Positions 22,148-30,161 of a DNA stretch of 64,000 bases are shown in pieces. The notes under the pieces are model-generated. The model was not told the origin of the DNA. It did no database searches and saw nothing but the letters and a program-made list of their open reading frames with translations. The position numbers and the translations under genes are program-made. How positions within the stretch are numbered: position 1 is the first letter of the stretch; each line of letters begins with the position of its first letter. Origin of the DNA: Mesorhizobium sp. dw_380 (GTDB taxonomy: Bacteria > Pseudomonadota > Alphaproteobacteria > Rhizobiales > Rhizobiaceae); assembly GCF_018588885.1 (NCBI RefSeq), contig NZ_JAFFIW010000013.1:62001-126000 (forward strand), given 5' to 3'.

Positions 22148-23455
22148 ATGGCCGATCTGTTCAGCGTTGACGAACCGGAAAAGGCGCCGACCGGGCGGCC
22201 GCTGGCCGACAGGTTGCGTCCGAAGAATCTCGGCCGGGTCGTTGGCCAGGAACATCTGACTGGACCCGATGGCGCGCTGACCCGGCTGATCGGTTCCGGT
22301 TCGCTCGGCTCGATGATCTTCTGGGGGCCGCCCGGTACCGGCAAGACCACGGTGGCAAGATTGCTTGCCGGCGAGACCAGGCTTGCCTTCGAGCAGATAT
22401 CGGCGGTGTTTTCCGGTGTCGCCGATCTGAAGAAGGTCTTTGAGGCCGCCAAGCTGCGCCGCGCCAACGGTCGCCAGACCCTGCTTTTCGTCGATGAGAT
22501 TCATCGCTTCAACCGCACCCAACAGGATTCCTTCCTCCCCGTCATGGAGGATGGGACGGTGGTTCTGGTCGGTGCCACGACCGAAAACCCCTCCTTCGAA
22601 CTCAACGCGGCGCTGTTGTCCCGCGCGCGGGTCATGGTCTTCCATTCGCTCGGCGAGGAGAGCATCGCCAAGCTGATGACGCGGGCGGAGGAGGCGGAGG
22701 GCAGGGCGCTGCCGCTCGACGACGAGGCGCGGGCGATGTTGATCCGCATGAGCGATGGCGACGGGCGCGCATCGCTGACGCTCGCCGAGGAAGTCTGGCG
22801 TGCCGCCAAGCCTGGCGAGATCTTCGATCCCGAAGGCCTGCAGCGCATCGTCCAGCGCCGTGCGCCGATCTATGACAAGGGCCAGGATGGCCACTACAAT
22901 CTGATCTCGGCGCTGCACAAATCCGTGCGCGGCTCGGATCCCGATGCCGCACTCTACTACCTCGCGCGCATGTTCGACGCCGGCGAGGATCCGCTCTATC
23001 TCGGGCGCCGGCTGGTGCGCATGGCGATGGAGGACATCGGTCTTGCCGATCCGCAGGCGCTGGTCGTCGCCAATGCCGCCAAGGACGCGTATGATTATCT
23101 CGGCTCCCCGGAGGGCGAACTCGCTTTCGCCGAGGCCACCGTCTATCTCGCCACCGCGCCCAAATCCAATGCCGTCTACACCGCCTTCAAGGCGGCCACA
23201 CAGGCAGCTAAGCAGCATGGCTCGCTGCTGCCGCCAAAGCATATTCTGAACGCGCCGACCAAGCTGATGAAGGAAGAGGATTACGGCGCGGGCTATCGCT
23301 ACGACCATGATGAGCCGGACGCTTTTTCGGGCCAGGACTATTTTCCGGAGAAGATGGGCCGCCAGACCTTCTATGATCCGCCTGAGCGCGGTTTCGAGCG
23401 CGATATCCGCAAGCGGCTAGATTATTGGGCAAAGCTGCGCAAAGAGCGGGAATAA
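22148..23455 (+). CDS. rarA: replication-associated recombination protein A
   Basis: RarA/MgsA is a clamp-loader-like AAA+ ATPase that acts at stalled forks. The 435-residue protein begins with LADRLRPKNLGRVVGQEHL and has Walker A GPPGTGKTT near residue 60, Walker B LFVDEIHRFN near 116 and a sensor segment VLVGATTENPSFELN. The C-terminal tetramerisation region with DPLYLGRRLVRMAMEDIGLADP is present. It lies 39 bases after the protease gene. Confidence 0.95.
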   Translation: MADLFSVDEPEKAPTGRPLADRLRPKNLGRVVGQEHLTGPDGALTRLIGSGSLGSMIFWGPPGTGKTTVARLLAGETRLAFEQISAVFSGVADLKKVFEAAKLRRANGRQTLLFVDEIHRFNRTQQDSFLPVMEDGTVVLVGATTENPSFELNAALLSRARVMVFHSLGEESIAKLMTRAEEAEGRALPLDDEARAMLIRMSDGDGRASLTLAEEVWRAAKPGEIFDPEGLQRIVQRRAPIYDKGQDGHYNLISALHKSVRGSDPDAALYYLARMFDAGEDPLYLGRRLVRMAMEDIGLADPQALVVANAAKDAYDYLGSPEGELAFAEATVYLATAPKSNAVYTAFKAATQAAKQHGSLLPPKHILNAPTKLMKEEDYGAGYRYDHDEPDAFSGQDYFPEKMGRQTFYDPPERGFERDIRKRLDYWAKLRKERE

Positions 23456-23472
23456 CCGGCTTGCGCGGCCCG

Positions 23473-23631
23473 GTGGTCGTCACGTTTCCAAGCGAGGCCT
23501 CGCCATGGGACACCTCAACCGCAATTGTTCTCCACGCGCTGCTGGCCGCAATGCTGGTGCTTATGCCATGGCCGAAGCGGCTGGAAGAGGAGCGGGTTTC
23601 GGTCGACCTCGGCTTGCCAGCGGTGCATTGA
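23473..23631 (+). pseudogene. short fragment resembling the membrane start of a TonB/DUF930-like protein
   Basis: From a GTG at 23473 a 52-residue frame reads through a probable membrane helix (TSTAIVLHALLAAMLVLMPW) and then LEEERVSVDLGLPAVH, where it stops. The layout, helix followed by a short acidic stretch before a proline-rich region, resembles N-termini of DUF930/TonB-like proteins in rhizobia. Nothing of a C-terminal domain is seen downstream. It could be a decayed remnant, a short real protein or chance. Confidence 0.3.
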
Positions 23632-23784
23632 CCGAAATCTGGCACATTCCATCAGGCAGCCGCCGGGCCACGAGGCGTTGTGCGGTGACCCAAAAAACCT
23701 TATCAAGGCGCACGGCCGGGCGGTGGTCGTTGCCGTGATTTGGCACACTCATTCGCAACAGGATCGCGCTCCGCGCGTGGAAAA

Positions 23785-24615
23785 ATGACAAAAACCCTTC
23801 GCAAATCCCTTCGCAAATTTGCCATCGCCATCCCGCTTCTCGCCCTTGGCTTCTATTTCATCCCTATCCTCACGACGATCTTCATCGTCTGCGGCCTGAT
23901 CGATGTGCTGCGCAACGACAGGAAGGACCTGTCGCTGTTCAGCGGTTACTTCCTTGGCAACGGCCTGTTCACATGGCTGCTGTCGCCGTTCAATCTGCTG
24001 GTCGATCTGCTCTGCTACAGGAATCCCGGCGTGTGGAAACTGGAACAGTTTCCCGCCGACTATCAGCGCGAGGTCAATGAGGTCCTGGACATTTTCAAGG
24101 CGCGCAAGGACGAGATCATCGCCGATATCGACGCCAATTTCGGCGTCGGCCGGCGCGGCATGTATGTCTACCAATGGTACGGCAAGCACAGGATCGATAA
24201 CGTCGCCGAGTTCAACAAGGACTTCAAATACATCAAGACCATCGCCGTTTCCGTCTTCAGCAAGCGCGAATCGACCTCCTGGCACTTCGGCCCGCTGCGG
24301 CTCAGCCTGCGCATCCTCTACAATCTGGTGCCGGTGAAGTCGGAGATCTTCGTCGAATGCGGCAACGTCAAGAATTACTGGTACGACAATCCGCTGTTCA
24401 TTTTCGACGACACGTTGCTGCATCGCTCGGTCAATGAGTTTGATGGCCGCCGCTATTGCGTGTTCATGGACATTATCAGGCCGTCCCCGGTTCCCGGGCT
24501 AATCGCCGGCATGCTCGCGGTTGTCTCGGTCAGCGTCGAACGCATCAATTCCATGTTCTACAAGAACTGGAAGATGATCGGCTCGACCAAACCGAAGAAG
24601 GCAGGGACGACCTGA
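23785..24615 (+). CDS. aspartyl/asparaginyl beta-hydroxylase-like membrane protein
   Basis: The 276-residue protein (ATG at 23785 after a purine-rich stretch) opens with a basic tail and two hydrophobic segments (about residues 12-35 and 45-70). The C-terminal part resembles Asp/Asn beta-hydroxylases, the family of LpxO-type lipid A hydroxylases, through WHFGPLRLSLR, then FIFDDTLLHRSVNE and RRYCVFMDIIRP. The second iron-ligand His (LLHRS) and the 2-oxoglutarate Arg (RRYC) are visible. At the place of the first His the sequence reads RILYNL. Activity is therefore uncertain. Membrane lipid or protein modification is an inference. Confidence 0.65.
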   Translation: MTKTLRKSLRKFAIAIPLLALGFYFIPILTTIFIVCGLIDVLRNDRKDLSLFSGYFLGNGLFTWLLSPFNLLVDLLCYRNPGVWKLEQFPADYQREVNEVLDIFKARKDEIIADIDANFGVGRRGMYVYQWYGKHRIDNVAEFNKDFKYIKTIAVSVFSKRESTSWHFGPLRLSLRILYNLVPVKSEIFVECGNVKNYWYDNPLFIFDDTLLHRSVNEFDGRRYCVFMDIIRPSPVPGLIAGMLAVVSVSVERINSMFYKNWKMIGSTKPKKAGTT

Positions 24616-24659
24616 GCTTAAATTTCTCAATGCCGCCGGCTTCGCTGGCGGCATTAAGC
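24616..24659 (+). terminator. hairpin after the hydroxylase-like gene
   Basis: AATGCCGCC (24629-24637) pairs with GGCGGCATT (24647-24655), and the outer GCTTAA (24616-24621) pairs with TTAAGC (24654-24659) as an alternative extension. The following ATATTTCTC is only moderately T-rich. A weak transcription terminator is the likely role. Confidence 0.45.
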
Positions 24660-24883
24660 ATATTTCTCATATCAGGCCTGACTACTTTAGCGCACGCGCG
24701 GAGTGAGGGGCGTTTTGAACGCTTGCGGTGGTCGCCGGTTCAAGTATACATCTCCCTCAAGCTCTTAGTAGTTCTTGTTCCGAATCGCGTGGACTCCTGC
24801 TGACCGGAACGCTCCTCGCTGCATCGGCAGGAGTTCCGGTTTGGCCTCGACAGCCCTGCTCTTGCTTTCTTTGGCGGCCTCAA

Positions 24884-26542
24884 GTGACGAAGAACGAAAC
24901 TTTCGGATTCTGGATAAAAACTTATCTATGTACAATTTTACTCGGCGTTGCGTTTGTAGCCATATATGTAAGCCTTGAAGAGCCGATATATTATTGGGAT
25001 TTCGCTGCCTATTTCGATGTATTCGACCAGCAGGGTGCGCTCTTGGTTGATGGCCCTGTTCAGTGGTTGCGCCAACTGAGGACCTCCATAGCGACGGATG
25101 ATTACAGTACGGCAATTTTGGCCCCCCTGATGCCGTTTTACATACTCTTTGGCGGTTCGAGGCTTTCATACGTCGCCGGAACAGTCGCGGTTTACCTGAT
25201 ACCGACCGCCCTTTTCATAGGAAGAATGAGCTACCTGGAGGCGGTCTCCGAGACATCGCCCTCCCGAAGCTGGCTCATCGTATGGATCGCAGCCTTTCTC
25301 TACACGCCATTCTGGGCGGCGACGCTTCGTGGATGGCCGGATATTGCCGGCTGTCTCGCACTTTCCGCGGCAACCTATCGTCTTTGGAAATCAAGGTTCC
25401 TGATCCGCGAACCGGTGATCAATGGAATAAGCGTCGGCATATGCCTGTGGTTGGCGTTCGTGCTTCGCCGCTGGTATGCATATTCTGTCATAGGCATCGC
25501 TCTTTCCGCGGCAATCTTTTGTTTTTTGCAGGTCGCCAAGGACCGGGATTTTCCGGTGCTCCGCAAGGCTGCGCTGGGAGGCGTGTGTGCGATCTTGGTT
25601 ATTGCCGGAGCCGCGTTGGCCTTCCAGCAACCTCTGATCCTCAGGATTCTGGGGACCAGCTATGGTGACCTTTACAGCGGCTACAAAACAGACTTCTTTT
25701 CGCAGATTGGCAAGGTGGGGTCGCGGCTCAGCTATGTAAACTGGCTGTTGATCGTATTGGGCATTTATATCTCTGCTATGCGCCGCAACAGCTTTTCATT
25801 GTTCTGTGCCCTTGCCTCGGTATTAACCTTTCTTCTATTCACCCGGACGCAAGATCCGGACCTCCATCATTCAATGCCAATGTTTCTTTGGCTCTTCCCC
25901 GCATATGCCCAGGCAATCGTTGCGATCGTTTCGATGCCGGCGCTGAGACCGCGATTATCGGCCGCCATCATAGTCGTTGCCGCCGGACTCGCTTTTTTGG
26001 GCACCTTTTTTCCGATCGGCCGTCAGTTGCTGTCTCCGATCAACTATGTTTATGCGAGGGAAGACACGCTTCCTCTTCACCTTGACAATCTTTCTGAATA
26101 CAGACGCCTTACCGATGACCTCATTAGGGAAATGCGACCGGAGGACCGTTTTTCGGTATTTGCTTCAGGCTCTGTCATGAACAGCTGGCTGTTGTTCGCC
26201 CTGAGAAGAGACCTGCACCCTCACATCGAGTGGTCCTGCCAAGTGGATAGTCGCGACCAATTCGTCCCGAACACATTGAAGTCGAGATATGTCGTCGTAA
26301 CCGACCCTCCCGTCACCCATTTGCGATTGGATGCGCAGATCTGCGTTACGATGCCGAACCAGGATATTGTGGAAGGGAAAAGCATCGGTGCCGCCTATAA
26401 GCGCATTGCGGAATATCAGCTGTCCGGCAACGTCAAGGGTTACCTCTATGAACAGGAGCGCCCGGTCAGCAAAGCGGAAATAGACGCCCTATACCGCGAG
26501 TTCAGAGAAAAATATCCGGGCTGGACAACACCTGAGTGGTGA
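24884..26542 (+). CDS. polytopic membrane protein, GT-C glycosyltransferase-like
   Basis: The likely start is the GTG at 24884 (VTKNETFGFW), giving about 552 residues; the longer open frame adds a non-hydrophobic stretch of a different character. About eleven hydrophobic helices lie within residues 10-410, followed by a soluble C-terminal domain of about 130 residues. An acidic motif EEPIYYWDFAAYFD directly after the first helix is placed like the catalytic Asp/Glu loop of GT-C enzymes that use polyprenyl-phosphate sugars. The gene is visibly richer in A+T than its neighbours, which suggests horizontal acquisition. Substrate cannot be told. Confidence 0.55.
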   Translation: MTKNETFGFWIKTYLCTILLGVAFVAIYVSLEEPIYYWDFAAYFDVFDQQGALLVDGPVQWLRQLRTSIATDDYSTAILAPLMPFYILFGGSRLSYVAGTVAVYLIPTALFIGRMSYLEAVSETSPSRSWLIVWIAAFLYTPFWAATLRGWPDIAGCLALSAATYRLWKSRFLIREPVINGISVGICLWLAFVLRRWYAYSVIGIALSAAIFCFLQVAKDRDFPVLRKAALGGVCAILVIAGAALAFQQPLILRILGTSYGDLYSGYKTDFFSQIGKVGSRLSYVNWLLIVLGIYISAMRRNSFSLFCALASVLTFLLFTRTQDPDLHHSMPMFLWLFPAYAQAIVAIVSMPALRPRLSAAIIVVAAGLAFLGTFFPIGRQLLSPINYVYAREDTLPLHLDNLSEYRRLTDDLIREMRPEDRFSVFASGSVMNSWLLFALRRDLHPHIEWSCQVDSRDQFVPNTLKSRYVVVTDPPVTHLRLDAQICVTMPNQDIVEGKSIGAAYKRIAEYQLSGNVKGYLYEQERPVSKAEIDALYREFREKYPGWTTPEW

Positions 26543-26652
26543 CGATCAGGTTTAGCAAGGGAGGGCGCCTCCAGACGTGTTCGGCTATCTGAGCTATGCC
26601 TGCACGCACCCAGGGATTGACCTGACCGCCCTCGCAAGGGCCGTAAACGGTC

Positions 26653-27027
26653 ATGTTCAACCTGCTTCTTGTTGTCATCGGCGGCGGCATCGGCGCCGGC
26701 ATCCGCCATCTGGCCAGTATGGCCGCGCTGTGCCTCGTCGGCCCCAACTATCCCTGGGGCACGATGGCGATCAACCTCGTCGGCTCCTTTGCCATGGGCC
26801 TGTTCATCGCCATCCTGGCGCGCCGTGGCGGATCGACCGAAGTCAGGCTGTTGGTCGCCACCGGCATCCTTGGCGGCTTCACCACTTTTTCCGCCTTTTC
26901 GCTCGATTTCGCGACGCTGTGGGAACGGGGCGCCACGCTGCCGGCGTTTGGCTATGCGCTGGCCAGCGTCATTGGCGCCATCATCGCGCTGTTTTTGGGT
27001 CTTTGGCTCGCAAGAAGCCTGCCTTAA
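26653..27027 (+). CDS. crcB: fluoride efflux channel CrcB/Fluc
   Basis: Fluc proteins are dimeric fluoride channels of the inner membrane. The 124-residue protein has four hydrophobic helices. It carries GGGIGAGIRH at the start, the conserved GTMAINLVGSF with the pore Asn, and GFTTFSAFS with the phenylalanine-box residues. No fluoride riboswitch could be made out in the 110 bases upstream. It precedes rluC by 60 bases. Confidence 0.93.
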   Translation: MFNLLLVVIGGGIGAGIRHLASMAALCLVGPNYPWGTMAINLVGSFAMGLFIAILARRGGSTEVRLLVATGILGGFTTFSAFSLDFATLWERGATLPAFGYALASVIGAIIALFLGLWLARSLP

Positions 27028-27087
27028 TGCTATTGCCGCGCCGAGAGCAGGCCCGGACCTGCTAAGAAACGGACAAGCGAAGACAAA

Positions 27088-28068
27088 ATGGCAGGCGTTG
27101 AACAGATCACGGTGGAGGCCGGCGAGGCGGGCATGCGGCTCGATCGCTGGTTCAAGACCCATTTCCCGGGCCTTGGTTTCGGCCACCTGCAGAAGCTGCT
27201 GCGCTCCGGCCAAATCCGCGTCGACGGCGGCCGGGTCAAGGCGGACAGCCGTGTCGAGCCCGGCCAGGTGGTGCGTGTTCCACCGCTCGAGGTGGACAAG
27301 AAGGGCGAGAGTCCGCTCACCGGCCATTCAATCCGCAACCAGGGCGATGCCGACGTTCTGGCCAAAATGCTGATTCATGAGGACCCGAAGGTTTTCGTCT
27401 TCAACAAGCCGGCGGGCTTGGCGGTGCAGGGCGGTTCGGGCGTCACCCGCAATGTCGACGACATGCTGGAAGCCTGGCGCAACCAGAAGGGCGAGAAGCC
27501 GCGGCTCGTCCATCGGCTCGACCGCGACACGTCGGGTGTGCTGGTCGTCGCCCGCACGAGACTGGCCGCCATGAAGCTGTCGGAAGCGTTTCGCGCCCGC
27601 GAAACGAAGAAGACCTACTGGGCGCTGGTCAAGGGCGTGCCACCCAAGCGCGAGGACAAGATCTCGACATGGTTGATCAAGGAGCCGACCGCCGACGGGG
27701 ACCGCGTGCGCATCGCGGCCCATGGTGAAAAAGGCGCCGACCACGCCGTATCCTACTACCGCATCATCGAGCAGGCGGCGCAGACGATGACCTGGCTGGA
27801 GATGGAGCCTTATACGGGCCGCACCCACCAACTTCGCGTTCATGCCGCCTATATCGGCTGTCCGATCATCGGCGATCCAAAATATTTCGAGGCCGACACC
27901 AATTGGGATTTTCCGGGCGGCATTCAAAATCGCCTGCATCTGCACGCGCGCCGCATCATCATTCCGCATCCCGACAAGGGCGTCATCGATGTCACGGCAC
28001 CCATGCCGCCGCATATGCGGCAGAGCTGGAATCTGATCGGCTTCGACGACGCCAGCGCGGAGGACTAG
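27088..28068 (+). CDS. rluC: RluA-family 23S rRNA pseudouridine synthase (RluC-like)
   Basis: The 326-residue protein has an S4 RNA-binding domain at about residues 5-65 (GMRLDRWFKTHFPGLGFGHLQKLLRSGQIRV). The catalytic domain carries HRLDRDTSGVLVVART with catalytic Asp145. The later GRTHQLRVHAAYIGCPIIGD is also a family motif. The RluC-type target in 23S rRNA is inferred from overall similarity. The next gene starts directly after the stop (TAGATG). Confidence 0.88.
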   Translation: MAGVEQITVEAGEAGMRLDRWFKTHFPGLGFGHLQKLLRSGQIRVDGGRVKADSRVEPGQVVRVPPLEVDKKGESPLTGHSIRNQGDADVLAKMLIHEDPKVFVFNKPAGLAVQGGSGVTRNVDDMLEAWRNQKGEKPRLVHRLDRDTSGVLVVARTRLAAMKLSEAFRARETKKTYWALVKGVPPKREDKISTWLIKEPTADGDRVRIAAHGEKGADHAVSYYRIIEQAAQTMTWLEMEPYTGRTHQLRVHAAYIGCPIIGDPKYFEADTNWDFPGGIQNRLHLHARRIIIPHPDKGVIDVTAPMPPHMRQSWNLIGFDDASAED

Positions 28069-28269
28069 ATGAGAGAGTTTGTTGGCCAACTGGTATATTG
28101 GCTGCCACTCCTCGTGATCTTTATCATCTGGCTCGCCTCTATGCGCGGCGCTGCCAGTCGGCAGAGGTCGACGGCCGAGATCGGTCGTGAGAACACCGAA
28201 GCGGTTAAGCAAAATACCGAGGCGCTGAAAGCTCTGCTGGCAAAGCTGGAAAGTCAATCGAGGCAATGA
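28069..28269 (+). CDS. small membrane protein with coiled-coil tail
   Basis: The 66-residue protein begins one base after the rluC stop. It has one N-terminal membrane helix (about residues 8-26, LVYWLPLLVIFIIWLASM) and a polar helix rich in Glu, Lys and Gln with a repeated NTEAxK pattern that looks like a coiled coil. Its stop overlaps the start of the next gene (ATGA). The tight packing and codon bias support real expression. Function unknown. Confidence 0.6.
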   Translation: MREFVGQLVYWLPLLVIFIIWLASMRGAASRQRSTAEIGRENTEAVKQNTEALKALLAKLESQSRQ

Positions 28270-29177
28270 CCGCGGCAACCGAAATGGATCGGCGCGACAC
28301 AGTCGATATGGCCGCCGCCGCCATCATGGTCGGCCTGACCTTTTCCTGGGGCCTGAACTACGTTGCCGCCAAGATCTCCTACGCCGGCTACGACCCCGTC
28401 TTCCTGTCGATCGCACGCTCGGTCATCGGCGGCTTTTGCGTCTTTCTCTGGTGCCGCTGGCGCGCCATCGCGCTGTTCACGCGCGATGGCACATTGCTCG
28501 CCGGCATTGCCGTCGGCGTGCTGTTCGGTATCGAGTTCCTCTGCCTCTATGTCGGCCTGGAACATACGACGGTTGCCCGCAACACGCTGCTGGTCAACAC
28601 AATGCCGTTCTGGATGCTGGTTGGCGGCCACTTCTTGCTTGGCGAGCAGATCACCATACGCAAGTTCCTTGGCCTGCTCTTGGCCTTCGCGGGCCTTGCC
28701 GCCGTCTTTTCCGACAAACTTGGCGGCGGGGATATGCTGTTCGGCGACCTGCTCAGTCTTGGCTCCGGGTTTTTCTGGGCCCTGACCAACATCCTCATCA
28801 AGCGCTCGAAGCTGGTTGAGGCGAGCGCCGAGAAACTGCTGCTCTATCAACTCGCCGGCGCGGCGGTCGTGGGCATATTGGTGCTGCCGCTCGCCGGCCC
28901 GCCGGTGCGCGATCCCTCGTTGCTGCCGACATTGGCGCTGCTTTTCCAGGCGATCTACATCGTCGCCTTCACCTATGTCCTGTGGTTCTGGCTGCTGCGC
29001 CGCTATCCGGCCTCGGGCCTGTCCAGCTTTACCTTCCTGTCGCCGGTTTTCGGTGTTTTGTGCGGTGCGATCATCTTGAACGAGCCGCTGACCATTCGCA
29101 TTTTTCTGGCACTTGGCTTGATTGCGGCGGGCCTGATTATCGTCAACCGGCCGGCACGCAAGCTGACACCGGTGTGA
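28266..29177 (+). CDS. EamA/DMT-superfamily permease
   Basis: The 303-residue protein has about ten hydrophobic helices arranged as two EamA repeats, the first within residues 15-150 and the second within 155-295. GLEHTTVARNTLLVNTMPFWMLVGG and the second-repeat SGLSSFTFLSPVFGVLCGAIILNEP are typical of drug/metabolite exporters. The substrate is unknown. The four-base overlap with the small gene upstream suggests one transcript from crcB to here. Confidence 0.85.
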   Translation: MTAATEMDRRDTVDMAAAAIMVGLTFSWGLNYVAAKISYAGYDPVFLSIARSVIGGFCVFLWCRWRAIALFTRDGTLLAGIAVGVLFGIEFLCLYVGLEHTTVARNTLLVNTMPFWMLVGGHFLLGEQITIRKFLGLLLAFAGLAAVFSDKLGGGDMLFGDLLSLGSGFFWALTNILIKRSKLVEASAEKLLLYQLAGAAVVGILVLPLAGPPVRDPSLLPTLALLFQAIYIVAFTYVLWFWLLRRYPASGLSSFTFLSPVFGVLCGAIILNEPLTIRIFLALGLIAAGLIIVNRPARKLTPV

Positions 29178-29189
29178 GAGAGATTTTTC

Positions 29190-29981
29190 ATGCGTGATAT
29201 CCTCAACGACCTCGAAGCGGGCAAGTATCTTTCCGATCCGGATCCGGTGCGTCGCGCTCAGATTCAGATGAAGACACCGCTGCCCAAGCGCTTCTACAAG
29301 ACCGTTTCGGTTGCGCCGATAGAGGGAGGCTTTGCCGTGCATCTCGACGGCAGGCCGGTGCGCACGCCGGGCAAGGCGTTGCTGGCGCTGCCGACCGAGG
29401 CTGCCGCGGCGCTGGTTGCCAATGAGTTCGCTGAGCAGGGCGAGACCATCAATCCGGTAACGATGCCGGTAATGCGCCTGGTCAACACCGCCATCGATGG
29501 CGTTGCCAGCGATCCTCAGGCGGTGCTGGAAGATATACTGCGCTTTGCCTCATCGGACCTGCTCTGTTACCGCGCCGACGCGCCGCAAGGGCTGGTTGAT
29601 CGGCAGAACTCGCAGTGGGACCCGGTCATCGACTGGGCGCGCGCCGCACTCGGGGCTCGCTTCAACGTTGCAGAGGGCATCATCCATGTCGAGCAGCCGC
29701 GCGAGACGATCGCCGTTCTGGGCAGCCATCTTGCTCAGCGCGCAGAGCCGCTGCGGCTGGCCGCTATCCACCTCATGACCTCGCTGACCGGCTCGGCGCT
29801 GCTGGCGCTGGCCGTCGACTTCGGCGAACTCGACAGTGAGGCGGCCTGGGCTGCCGGCCATGTCGACGAGGACTGGCAGATCGAGCACTGGGGGCAGGAC
29901 GCCGAAGCGGTTGCGCGCCGCTCCGCCCGCAAACGCGACATGATGGCTGCCGTCAGCCTTCTCGAAGCGCTCAAGGCCTGA
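29190..29981 (+). CDS. ATP12-family F1-ATPase assembly chaperone
   Basis: ATP12 proteins bind the alpha subunit of F1 and assist assembly of ATP synthase; the family is shared by alphaproteobacteria and mitochondria. The 263-residue protein has the signature KRFYKTVSVAPIEGGFAVHLDGRPVRTPGK, then PVTMPVMRLVNTAIDGV and the C-terminal EDWQIEHWGQDAEA. It lies 12 bases after the permease gene and ends the run. Confidence 0.9.
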   Translation: MRDILNDLEAGKYLSDPDPVRRAQIQMKTPLPKRFYKTVSVAPIEGGFAVHLDGRPVRTPGKALLALPTEAAAALVANEFAEQGETINPVTMPVMRLVNTAIDGVASDPQAVLEDILRFASSDLLCYRADAPQGLVDRQNSQWDPVIDWARAALGARFNVAEGIIHVEQPRETIAVLGSHLAQRAEPLRLAAIHLMTSLTGSALLALAVDFGELDSEAAWAAGHVDEDWQIEHWGQDAEAVARRSARKRDMMAAVSLLEALKA

Positions 29982-30161
29982 CCGGCCAATATTGCCGCAC
30001 TGCACCTAATACCAAAGTCATAATCCCAAAGGCGCTCTGCCGTTGGCGGGCGCTTTCTGTCATTTTTTCGGTGATGGCTTGGCATTTCCGAGTCCGCGTT
30101 CGGAGGAGAGCGCGGACATGGCGCTCAGCATCGAGGACAGGTCTCACGGGAGGAGAACTCA

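Noticed and set aside
21260..23308. 682-codon reverse ORF across the protease and rarA
   Set aside because: It spans two well-supported forward genes and shows antisense-type composition only.
24728..24883. Longer start of the GT-C-like protein
   Set aside because: The added 52 residues are Ser/Cys/Pro-rich, unlike a membrane-protein start, and lie in an A+T-rich spacer; the GTG at 24884 just before the first helix fits better.
26543..26652. Fluoride riboswitch upstream of crcB
   Set aside because: The GGCGATG-type start and the CTGATGGCCTC-type end of the crcB RNA could not be found in order; only a loose CTGAGCTATGCC is present.
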